7,103 nucleotides of DNA from Desulfovibrionaceae bacterium (GTDB lineage Bacteria; Pseudomonadota; Gammaproteobacteria; Burkholderiales; Burkholderiaceae_C): contig WRJY01000203.1 of NCBI GenBank assembly GCA_009778355.1, forward strand, positions 1 through 7,103. Direction: 5' to 3'. Under the pieces are notes generated by a model. That model searched no databases. It was not told the origin of the DNA and was given only the letters and a program-made list of their open reading frames with translations. Made by a program: the position numbers and the translations under genes. This document shows, in pieces, positions 1 through 5,493 of the stretch (the stretch's first letter is position 1; each line of letters begins with the position of its first letter).

Positions 1-22
1 AATGGTGAGGTCGAGCTAAGTC

Positions 23-48
23 AAAAACCTCTGTGTTCATAAGAGGTT
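23..48 (-). terminator. Possible intrinsic terminator of the oxidoreductase gene
   Basis: Read on the minus strand, arms AACCTCT and AGAGGTT (42-48 and 26-32 of the given strand) form a perfect 7-bp stem with a 9-base loop, and the T-run continues to position 23. It lies about 120 bases past the stop of the leftward oxidoreductase gene, in the right orientation to end that transcript. The stem has only three G-C pairs, so it would be a weak terminator. The surrounding 1-82 stretch is AT-richer than the rest of the window and shows no gene. Confidence 0.4.
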
Positions 49-82
49 ACGAGGGCAAATAAGCGGTCAACTGCCGTTTTTA

Positions 83-142
83 GGTTCAGCCTGAGCTTGG
101 TCGTTGGCCGGCGCAGGACTTCGGCAAGCTCAGTCCGAACGG
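83..142. repeat. REP-like imperfect inverted repeat
   Basis: The left arm (about 84-99, GTTCAGCCTGAGCTTG) and the reverse complement of the right arm (about 126-141, GTTCGGACTGAGCTTG) match at 14 of 16 bases, around a 26-base centre. The GAGCTTG/CAAGCTC core with flanking TTCGGC and CCGAACGG resembles a common interspersed palindromic element of proteobacterial genomes. That resemblance is from memory and was not searched. It sits just beyond the 3' end of the oxidoreductase gene, where such elements often act as mRNA 3'-end stem-loops. Confidence 0.55.
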
Positions 143-167
143 TTCTTTATTGAAACGCGAACTGGAA

Positions 168-1259
168 TCAGGGCGCGAGCAACTCGGCCAACTGGCGGCG
201 GTCGTGCCGGTCTTTCCAGTTCCAGACTTCGCGGCCTTCCAGGCCGAACGGGCCCCAGACAGCGATGGCGTGGCCGTAGCCGCAGGCCACCACTTTCAGG
301 CGCGACAAGTTGGCCGGCGCCTTGCGGAACACGCCGCCGCCGATGGCCGCGCGCAGATTGGCCTCCAGCGCGGCGCCGACTTCGTCGGGCGCTGCCGGCG
401 GGGCGACGAATATCTGGCGGTGGCTTTGGCTTTGCAGGCGCTCGTTGAGCGCCGGCTTGCCAGACTCGTCGATCTGCACGCCGGACTGCCGCAGCCAGAC
501 GGGCGCGCCGGCGCCGGCGGCAATGATGGGCGCATCGCACGCCAGGCTGGCGCCGCTGGCCAGTTGCAGCGCGCGGCCATCCAGGCCGACGCAATGTTCT
601 TGCAGCACGGTGATGTTCAGCGCCCGCATCCGCGTCAGCAAGCGCCGTTGCAGGGCGTGCGGCTGCGCGTGCAGCAGCGGCGCGTCGCCGGTCAGCAAGG
701 TGATGCGGCTGCCATGCGGCGCCGACAGGGCTTGCGCCGCCGCCATCGCCAGTTCGGCGCCGGGCAGGCCGCTGCCGATTACCGCCACTTGCAGCGCGCG
801 CTCGCGCGCCAAGGCCTGCAATTGAAGCCAGAATTCGATGAAGTACTCCAGCGGATGAGCGAACAGCGCGTTGTGGCGCGCGCCGGGGATCCATGCCTCG
901 ATTTCGTTGCGGTCCATGTCCGGTTCGGCGTCGATCGACAGCACGTCGTAGGACAGGGCGTCGCCGCTGGTCAGTTGCACGCGGCGCGCCACCGGGTCGA
1001 GCGAATACACCTGCGCCGCCGCGAAGCCGGCGCCGCTGGTTTCGATCAGGCGATGCAGCGGCGCGCGGATGTCCGGCAACACGTAGCCGCCGGCCAGGTA
1101 GCCGGGCAGCATCGCCGGTTCGACGTAGTAGGGCTGCGGGGCCACCAGGGTCACATTCATGTCGCCCGTGCCCTGCCGTGCCAGCGCCTTGAGCACGTGC
1201 ACATGGGCGCGGCCAGTTCCCAGCAGAACCAGGTGTTTGCGGGCGGAAAGGGCGCTCAT
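168..1259 (-). CDS. SelD-associated NDH-2-like pyridine nucleotide-disulfide oxidoreductase homologue, flavin motif degenerate
   Basis: This 363-residue protein has the two-Rossmann layout of the type II NADH dehydrogenase-like family that is fused to, or encoded near, SelD (the family called Nterm_to_SelD). The first dinucleotide fold is at residues 10-23 (G14-T-G16-R-A-H19), with the GxGxxH form I associate with that family. The second is at 158-170 (IGSGLPG). The C-terminal stretch at 322-356 (GPFGLEGREVWNWKDRHDRR) also fits it. Several flavin-contact positions are changed. Where relatives have IFAAGD, this protein reads IFVAPP (283-288), so the Gly-Asp that holds the FAD ribityl/phosphate is missing. 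The usual YSGM before LPG reads VEPAM (46-50), and the D.GS after the LS strand reads DAEPD. It may therefore bind flavin differently or not at all. The role is unproven; redox support of selenium metabolism is an inference. The start is fixed by the Rossmann fold beginning at residue 10. No Shine-Dalgarno sequence precedes it. The gene follows ftsY on the same strand after 285 bases. Confidence 0.85.
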   Translation of the reverse strand: MSALSARKHLVLLGTGRAHVHVLKALARQGTGDMNVTLVAPQPYYVEPAMLPGYLAGGYVLPDIRAPLHRLIETSGAGFAAAQVYSLDPVARRVQLTSGDALSYDVLSIDAEPDMDRNEIEAWIPGARHNALFAHPLEYFIEFWLQLQALARERALQVAVIGSGLPGAELAMAAAQALSAPHGSRITLLTGDAPLLHAQPHALQRRLLTRMRALNITVLQEHCVGLDGRALQLASGASLACDAPIIAAGAGAPVWLRQSGVQIDESGKPALNERLQSQSHRQIFVAPPAAPDEVGAALEANLRAAIGGGVFRKAPANLSRLKVVACGYGHAIAVWGPFGLEGREVWNWKDRHDRRQLAELLAP

Positions 1260-1265
1260 GGGGCA

Positions 1266-1294
1266 AGTGTAGCGGTCAGACGGGGCGGATCCAA
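1266..1294 (-). promoter_or_regulatory. Candidate sigma70 promoter for the oxidoreductase gene, leaderless
   Basis: On the minus strand there is TTGGAT (1294-1289), a 17-base spacer, then TACACT (1271-1266). Each hexamer matches the sigma70 consensus at 4 of 6 positions. The last base of the -10 box is separated from the ATG (1259) by only six bases, so transcription would begin at or next to the start codon. This agrees with the absence of any Shine-Dalgarno sequence. The call rests on motif matching alone. Confidence 0.4.
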
Positions 1295-1544
1295 TTCAAG
1301 TTTGGAAACATCTTTTGTCCTTGCCTGGCGCTTCGCCCCCCGGAGGCTGTCGCGAAAGGGGCGCGATGGTTGTTCTTTCCTCAGCGGGGGAAGGGCTGGG
1401 CTGGGGCCAGCGGCGTGTCCGGCGGTGACGCCGTGGCCCCCATCCCCACCTTCCCCCAGAGGGGGAAGGGGTCAAACGTCGCGATTTCTTTCGCGGCAAC
1501 TTCCTCGTGGCGCAGGAGACGTGTTTACGCATGACCAAGCCGCG
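1295..1544. other. Intergenic region between ftsY and the oxidoreductase gene, repeat-rich
   Basis: No credible gene is seen here. The stretch is built of short G/C-rich palindromes. One has arms CGGCG/CGCCG around GTGA (1420-1433), one is the 9-bp hairpin of the interspersed repeat at 1449-1469, and one has arms CGCGA/TCGCG around TTTCTT (1480-1495). Read leftward after the ftsY stop, the last of these is followed within a few bases by a short T-run and then by the strong 9-bp hairpin, so the pair could weaken or end ftsY transcription. An open frame on the minus strand at 1538-1296 is low-complexity (Pro, Gly, Arg, Ser) and reflects the repeats. Confidence 0.6.
1435..1469 (-). repeat. Interspersed G/C-rich repeat, copy A
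   Basis: The reverse complement of this 35-base segment matches 5417-5451 at 33 of 35 positions; the only differences are two adjacent bases (TG here, CC there). Its first 21 bases form a perfect hairpin with arms CCTTCCCCC and GGGGGAAGG around TCT. The remainder is a G-rich tail containing GGGATGGGGGCC. The same unit in two intergenic gaps, and never inside a gene, suggests a dispersed REP/MITE-like family. No transposase or target-site duplication is seen. Confidence 0.75.
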
Positions 1545-2696
1545 CTACCCCGTCAGCGCCTGGGCGAACTCGCGCGCCTTGAAGGTCTGCAAGTCTTGCA
1601 GCCCCTCGCCCACGCCGATGAAGTACACCGCCAGCGGCTGCTCGCGCGCCGCGTATTCGCGCGCGATGGCGCACAGCACGCCGCCCTTGGCGGTGCCGTC
1701 CAGCTTGGTGACGATCAGGCCGGTGAGCCGTGCCGCGGCGTCGAAGGCCCTGACTTGCGCCAGCGCGTTCTGCCCCGTGTTGCCGTCGATCACCAGCAGC
1801 ACTTCGTGCGGGGCGGTGACATCGGCCTTGGCGACCACGCGGCGGATCTTGGTCAGCTCATCCATCAGGTGCTTTTGCGTTTGCAGGCGGCCCGCGGTGT
1901 CGATCAGCACCACGTCCTTGCCGCGCGCGCGGCCAGCGGCCACGGCGTCGAAGCTGACGGCGGACGGGTCCGCCCCTTGCTGGCTGATGATCTCCACCTG
2001 GTTGCGGCCGGCCCACACCGCCAGTTGCTCGCGCGCGGCGGCGCGGAAGGTGTCCGCCGCCGCCAGCAGCACGCTGGCCCCGGCGTCGGCCAAGTGCCTG
2101 GTCAGCTTGCCGATGCTGGTGGTTTTGCCGGCGCCGTTGACGCCCGCCACCATGATGACGGTGGGGCGGTACATGCCCACCGTCAAGGGCCGTTGCAGCG
2201 GCGCCAGCAGGTCGGCAATGGCGTCTTGCAGCAGCAGCTTGACCTGCGCCGGCTCGGTGGCGCGCTGCTCCTTGACGCGGCGCTTCAAGTCCTGCAACAG
2301 GAATTCGGTTGCTGCCACGCCGGTGTCGGCCATCAGCAGGGCGGTTTCGAGGTCTTCGTACAGCGCGTCGTCGATTTGCGCGCCGGTGAACGCCGTGGCG
2401 ATCGACGAGCCGGTCTTGCGCAGCCCGCTCTTGAGCCGGTTCAGCCAGCCGCCGCGGCTGGGCGATTCGACCTGTTCGCGCTCGCCGGCCGGATCGCTGG
2501 CGGGGGGCGGCGGTTCTTCGGCCACTGCAGGGGCTTGGGCGGGGCCATCGGCATGGGCGCTGACGCCGGGCAGGTCTGGCTCGCTGGCGATTGGTTCGGG
2601 AACAGGCGGCGCTTCGACTGGCGCGGCCTGGCCGGCATCGGCATCGGGCGGCAGCGCGGACTCGGCGGCTTTTTTACGGCGGAAAAAACTGAACAT
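1545..2696 (-). CDS. ftsY: Signal recognition particle receptor FtsY
   Basis: FtsY is the SRP-family GTPase that docks ribosome-nascent-chain-SRP complexes at the inner membrane and passes them to the Sec translocon. The protein has 383 residues. A short basic N-terminus (MFSFFRRKK) suited to membrane association is followed by a Pro/Ala/Glu-rich linker (about 11-80), the N domain (about 84-172) and the G domain. GTPase motifs are intact: G1 GVNGAGKTT (185-193), G2 DTFRAAAREQL (215-225), G3 DTAGR (266-270), G4 TKLD (330-333) and the closing GVGEGLQDL (361-369). The ATG at 2696 is chosen because MFSFFRRKK is the normal FtsY beginning. The frame stays open to 2807, but that part overlaps selD and is not FtsY-like. 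It begins 10 bases after the selD stop with no clear Shine-Dalgarno sequence, so translational coupling to selD is likely. Its acidic linker is shorter than in E. coli. Confidence 0.97.
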   Translation of the reverse strand: MFSFFRRKKAAESALPPDADAGQAAPVEAPPVPEPIASEPDLPGVSAHADGPAQAPAVAEEPPPPASDPAGEREQVESPSRGGWLNRLKSGLRKTGSSIATAFTGAQIDDALYEDLETALLMADTGVAATEFLLQDLKRRVKEQRATEPAQVKLLLQDAIADLLAPLQRPLTVGMYRPTVIMVAGVNGAGKTTSIGKLTRHLADAGASVLLAAADTFRAAAREQLAVWAGRNQVEIISQQGADPSAVSFDAVAAGRARGKDVVLIDTAGRLQTQKHLMDELTKIRRVVAKADVTAPHEVLLVIDGNTGQNALAQVRAFDAAARLTGLIVTKLDGTAKGGVLCAIAREYAAREQPLAVYFIGVGEGLQDLQTFKAREFAQALTG

Positions 2697-2706
2697 TGGC
2701 CCAATT

Positions 2707-3774
2707 CTAGGCAGCAAGCACCAGCGGCTGCGCGCCGCGCGGCAGCATCTGGCCGATGACCGCCGCCTGCCCGAAGCCGTGGCGCGCAAAGACCGCCAGC
2801 ACGGCATCGAGCGCGTCGGGCGCGCAGGCCGCCAACAGGCCGCCGCTGGTTTGCGGGTCGGTCAGCAGGGCGCGGTCGGCGTCGGCAAAACCGGCGGGCA
2901 GGGCCGCTTCATGGCCGTAGGCGGCCCAGTTGCGGCCGCTGGCGCCGGTGACCATGCCGCGCGCGGCCAACTCGCGCACGCCGGGCAGCAGGGGCACGGC
3001 GGGCCAGTCGATGCGCGCCGTCAGGCCAGCGCCGCGCGCCATCTCCAGCGCGTGGCCGGCCAAGGCGAAACCGGTCACGTCGGTCAGCGCATGCACACCG
3101 GCGATTTGCGCCAGGTCGGGTCCGGGCGTGTTCAGGCGCGTGGTGCTGGCGATCATCTCGGCGTAGCCGGCGGGCGGCAGTTCGTTTTTTTTCAGCGCCG
3201 CCGACAGCACGCCGACGCCCAGCGGCTTGCCCAGCACCAGCGCGTCGCCCGCGCGCGCGCCGCTGTTCTTGCGCACCCGGCCGGGGTGCGCCAGCCCCAG
3301 GGCGACCAGGCCGTAGATCGGCTCCACCGAGTCGATGGTGTGCCCGCCCGCGATCGGAATGCCCGCCGCGCGGCACACGCTGGCGCCGCCTTCGAGGATG
3401 CGGCCAATGGTCTCGACCGACAGCACGCTGATCGGCATGCCCACCAGCGCCAGCGCCATGATCGGCGCGCCGCCCATGGCGTACACATCGGACAGGGCGT
3501 TGGCGGCGGCGATGCAGCCAAAGTCGAACGGGTCATCGACGATGGGCATGAAAAAATCGGTCGTCGCCACCAGCGCCTGGCTGTCGTTGAGGCGATAGAC
3601 GGCGGCGTCGTCCGAGGTTTCGATGCCCACCAGCAACTCGGGCGGCAGCGGCATTTGCGCCGTGCCGCGCAAAATGCGCGACAGCACGCCCGGCGCAATC
3701 TTGCAGCCGCAACCGCCGCCGTGCGACAGACTGGTCAGGCGCGGCTCGGCGGCAAGGGAGGGGGCTGCGTTCAT
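2707..3774 (-). CDS. selD: Selenide, water dikinase (selenophosphate synthase)
   Basis: SelD uses ATP and selenide to make selenophosphate, the selenium donor for selenocysteyl-tRNA and for 2-selenouridine in tRNA. The 355 residues span the whole family (E. coli has 347). The glycine-rich catalytic loop SHGGGCGCK (17-25) carries Cys22 and Lys25, equivalent to the essential E. coli Cys17 and Lys20. The position is cysteine here, not selenocysteine. Further signatures are TSDDAAVYRL, TTDFFMPIVDDPFDFG, AAANALSDVYAMGG, GGHTIDSVEPIYGL, DVTGFALAGHALEMA and DPQTSGGLL, in the expected order. The start at 3774 gives the usual short lead-in before LTSLSHG. A GTG at 3819 would add 15 residues and crowd the divergent M16 promoter. 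No good Shine-Dalgarno sequence is seen. It is first in an apparent selD-ftsY operon. No selA, selB or mnmH is visible, so which selenium product is made cannot be told. Confidence 0.96.
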   Translation of the reverse strand: MNAAPSLAAEPRLTSLSHGGGCGCKIAPGVLSRILRGTAQMPLPPELLVGIETSDDAAVYRLNDSQALVATTDFFMPIVDDPFDFGCIAAANALSDVYAMGGAPIMALALVGMPISVLSVETIGRILEGGASVCRAAGIPIAGGHTIDSVEPIYGLVALGLAHPGRVRKNSGARAGDALVLGKPLGVGVLSAALKKNELPPAGYAEMIASTTRLNTPGPDLAQIAGVHALTDVTGFALAGHALEMARGAGLTARIDWPAVPLLPGVRELAARGMVTGASGRNWAAYGHEAALPAGFADADRALLTDPQTSGGLLAACAPDALDAVLAVFARHGFGQAAVIGQMLPRGAQPLVLAA

Positions 3775-3870
3775 GGCCGCCCATTGTCGCTGATGGGATG
3801 CAGGGGGCGGATCAGGCACACTTTGGGGCTGGCGCGGGAACTCCCGCCGCCGATGAGGTCAAAGACTCCC
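3775..3870. promoter_or_regulatory. Divergent intergenic region between selD and the M16 operon
   Basis: These 96 bases must hold promoters for both selD (leftward) and the M16 pair (rightward). No convincing -35/-10 pair is found on either strand. A GACAAT lies eight bases before the selD ATG but has no matching -35 box. A perfect 14-base palindrome, GCGGGAACTCCCGC (3834-3847), stands 23 bases before the M16 start and could be an operator half-site pair or a 5'-UTR hairpin. Position makes this a regulatory region; the elements themselves are weakly supported. Confidence 0.4.
3855..3859 (+). promoter_or_regulatory. Ribosome binding site of the first M16 gene
   Basis: GAGGT lies 11 bases before the ATG at 3871, a slightly long but usable spacing. 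It decides between that ATG and the in-frame ATG at 3853, which would itself overlap this site and has no Shine-Dalgarno sequence upstream. The protein from 3871 also begins directly with a typical signal peptide. Confidence 0.5.
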
Positions 3871-5277
3871 ATGCGTTTCCAATGTTCATTCCGCGCCGCT
3901 GCTGCGGCGCTGCTGGCGGCGGCGTCCGCCGTTTTCGTTTCCGTGGCCGGGGCGCAGCCGGCGCCGGTGAGCCAGTTCAGGCTGGACAACGGCCTGACGG
4001 TGATCGTCAAGCCCGACCACCGCGCGCCGACGGCGGTGCACATGCTGTGGGTGCGCGCCGGCTCCATGGACGAGGTGGACGGCGTGAGCGGCGCTGCCCA
4101 CGCGCTGGAGCACATGATGTTCAAGGGCACCGCCAAGCTCAAGCCCGGCGATTTTTCGCGCCGCGTGGCCGCGCTGGGCGGGCAGGAAAACGCCTTCACC
4201 AGCTACGATTTCACCGGCTATTACCAGCAGGTGCCGGCCAGCCGTCTGGCCGACGTGATGGCGCTGGAAGCCGACCGGTTCGCCCACAACCGCTGGAGCG
4301 ACGAGGAATTTGCCAAGGAACTGGCGGTGGTCAAGGAAGAGCGCCGTATGCGCACCGACGACAACCCGCACGCCGTGCTGCAAGAGCAGCAATGGGCCGC
4401 CACCTTTGTCGCCGCGCCGTACCGCCGCCCGGTGATCGGCTGGATGGGCGACCTGGACGCGCTGACGGGCCGCGACGTGCGCGACTTTTACCATCGCTGG
4501 TACACCCCCGCCAACGCCGCCGTGGTGGTGGCGGGCGATGTCGATCCGCAGGCGGTGCTGCAACTGGCCCGCCGGTATTACGGCGGCATTGCGGCGCGCC
4601 CGCTGCCCGAGCGCAAGCCCCGGCCCGAACCGGCGCAACTGGGCCTGCGCCGGCTCGATGTCAAGGCCCCGGCTGAACAGGCGCTGGTGTCGCTGGCCTT
4701 CAAGGCGCCGCGCCTGGGCAGTCTGGAACCATCGCCGGACAACGACGACGCACTGGCGCTGACGGTGCTGGCCGCCGTACTCGACGGCTACGAGGGCGCG
4801 CGCCTGGGCCGCGCGCTGACGCAAGGGCCGGACCGCGTGGCCGACGAGGTCAGCGCCGACAACGGCCTGATGGGGCGCGGCCCGCAATTGTTTACCCTGA
4901 GCGGCGTGCCCGCGCAGGGCAAAACCGCCGCCCAGGTGGAGGCCGCGCTGCGCGAGCAGGTGGCGCGTATCGCCCGTGATGGCGTGGCCAGCGACGAGTT
5001 GGCCCGCGTCAAGACCCAGTGGGTCGCCAGCCAGGTCTATAAGCGCGACAGCGTGATGGCGCAGGCGCAGGAGCTGGGCCATTGGTGGGTGCAGGGCCTG
5101 CCGCTGGATGCCGACGAGCGCCTGATTGCCCGCCTGCGCGAAGTCAGCGCCGCGCAGGTGCAGGCCGTGGCGCAAAAATATTTCGGCGACGACCAGCTCA
5201 CCGTCGCCACGCTGATTCCGCAGCCGCGCGACCCCAACGCCAAACCGCGCACGCCCCCGACCGGGTTGCTGCATTGA
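3871..5277 (+). CDS. Periplasmic M16 zinc metallopeptidase, catalytic (beta-type) subunit
   Basis: This 468-residue M16 (insulinase/pitrilysin/MPP-like) peptidase begins with a signal peptide (MRFQCSFRAA onward, hydrophobic to about 25) with a probable cleavage after AGA at 28. The mature protein would act in the periplasm. The inverted zinc motif HxxEH is His77-Ala-Leu-Glu80-His81, in the classic setting AHALEHMMFKGT. The third zinc ligand is Glu157 in VVKEERRMRTDDNP, 76 residues after His81 as in mitochondrial processing peptidase. The C-terminal M16 domain (about 255-450) lacks the substrate-binding Arg/Tyr pair: Thr317 and Ala324 occupy those places in the stretch RLGRALTQGPDRVADEVSAD. 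It therefore probably depends on the next gene product for a complete active site, as in MPP alpha/beta and two-gene bacterial M16B enzymes. The natural substrates are unknown. It heads a rightward operon divergent from selD, and its stop is 216 bases before the partner. Confidence 0.93.
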   Translation: MRFQCSFRAAAAALLAAASAVFVSVAGAQPAPVSQFRLDNGLTVIVKPDHRAPTAVHMLWVRAGSMDEVDGVSGAAHALEHMMFKGTAKLKPGDFSRRVAALGGQENAFTSYDFTGYYQQVPASRLADVMALEADRFAHNRWSDEEFAKELAVVKEERRMRTDDNPHAVLQEQQWAATFVAAPYRRPVIGWMGDLDALTGRDVRDFYHRWYTPANAAVVVAGDVDPQAVLQLARRYYGGIAARPLPERKPRPEPAQLGLRRLDVKAPAEQALVSLAFKAPRLGSLEPSPDNDDALALTVLAAVLDGYEGARLGRALTQGPDRVADEVSADNGLMGRGPQLFTLSGVPAQGKTAAQVEAALREQVARIARDGVASDELARVKTQWVASQVYKRDSVMAQAQELGHWWVQGLPLDADERLIARLREVSAAQVQAVAQKYFGDDQLTVATLIPQPRDPNAKPRTPPTGLLH

Positions 5278-5389
5278 GTGCTTTCGAGTGAATCATTGAC
5301 GCTTTCAGGGCGCGATTCATGCTTTCGTGTTGTTCACCGCCGCTGGCTTCCGCGCTGCCCACTCCCAAAAAAGGAGGGATGCCGCGCCA

Positions 5390-5403
5390 TTCCCAAAAGG
5401 GAA
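5390..5403. repeat. Short perfect palindrome TTCCCAAAAGGGAA
   Basis: A 5-bp inverted repeat around AAAA lies 14 bases before copy B of the interspersed repeat. A similar but imperfect CTCCC-A-rich-GGAGGG unit lies at 5362-5378. The two look like sub-elements of one composite intergenic repeat. Copy A has no equivalent, so the part shared by both sites is limited to about 35 bases. Confidence 0.5.
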
Positions 5404-5416
5404 GGCGCCTCTTGCT

Positions 5417-5451
5417 CCTTCCCCCTCTGGGGGAAGGCCGGGATGGGGGCC
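5417..5451 (+). repeat. Interspersed G/C-rich repeat, copy B
   Basis: This 35-base unit matches the reverse complement of 1435-1469 at 33 of 35 bases. It starts with a perfect 9-bp stem (CCTTCCCCC / GGGGGAAGG, loop TCT at 5426-5428), followed by a G-rich tail. It lies 42 bases before the second M16 start, in opposite orientation to copy A. In an mRNA from the M16 operon the hairpin would fold between the two cistrons and could affect their relative expression or stability; that is inference. Confidence 0.75.
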
Positions 5452-5493
5452 TGCGGCGCAAGAACCCGGTTCAATTCCCATTTTCTTGACCTC

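Larger units (their letters stand above)
5278..5493. other. Repeat-rich spacer between the two M16 genes
   Basis: This 216-base gap holds no credible gene. From left to right it has three GCTTTC words (5280, 5301, 5321), an imperfect hairpin with arms TGAATC/GATTCA (5289-5319), a perfect palindrome TTCCCAAAAGGGAA (5390-5403) preceded by a related ACTCCCAAAAAAGGAGGGA (5361-5379), and copy B of the interspersed repeat. M16 pairs usually sit much closer together, so the spacer has probably grown by repeat insertion. The frame of the second M16 gene is open across the whole gap, but the 72 codons before the ATG at 5494 encode no M16-like sequence. Confidence 0.6.

Noticed and set aside
63..80. 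Plus-strand terminator at CGGTCAACTGCCG followed by TTTTT
   Set aside because: The stem would be only four pairs including one wobble, and no plus-strand gene ending at the left edge could be identified.
1296..1538. 80-codon minus-strand ORF in the ftsY/oxidoreductase gap
   Set aside because: Its product is low-complexity Pro/Gly/Arg/Ser sequence made by the palindromic repeats, with no ribosome binding site.
150..2759. Very long open frame on the plus strand, antisense to the oxidoreductase gene and ftsY (869 codons)
   Set aside because: It runs straight through two well-identified genes and the repeat gap. Its composition (Gln, Arg, Ala, Gly, His) is that of a shadow frame in high-GC DNA, and it has no recognisable motif.
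1507..3870. Upstream open extension of the first M16 frame, antisense to ftsY and selD
   Set aside because: The signal peptide starts at 3871. The extension encodes no domain and overlaps two real genes on the other strand.
3886..5274. 462-codon open frame on the minus strand antisense to the first M16 gene
   Set aside because: The M16 peptidase on the other strand has an intact zinc site and signal peptide. The antisense frame shows only His/Arg/Gln-rich shadow sequence.
5275..5319. TGA ending the first M16 gene as a selenocysteine codon with a SECIS hairpin, given selD nearby
   Set aside because: The hairpin has a 6-bp outer stem and a large irregular loop and does not show the compact bacterial SECIS apical loop. 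M16 proteins are not known selenoproteins, and the protein ends naturally at this stop.
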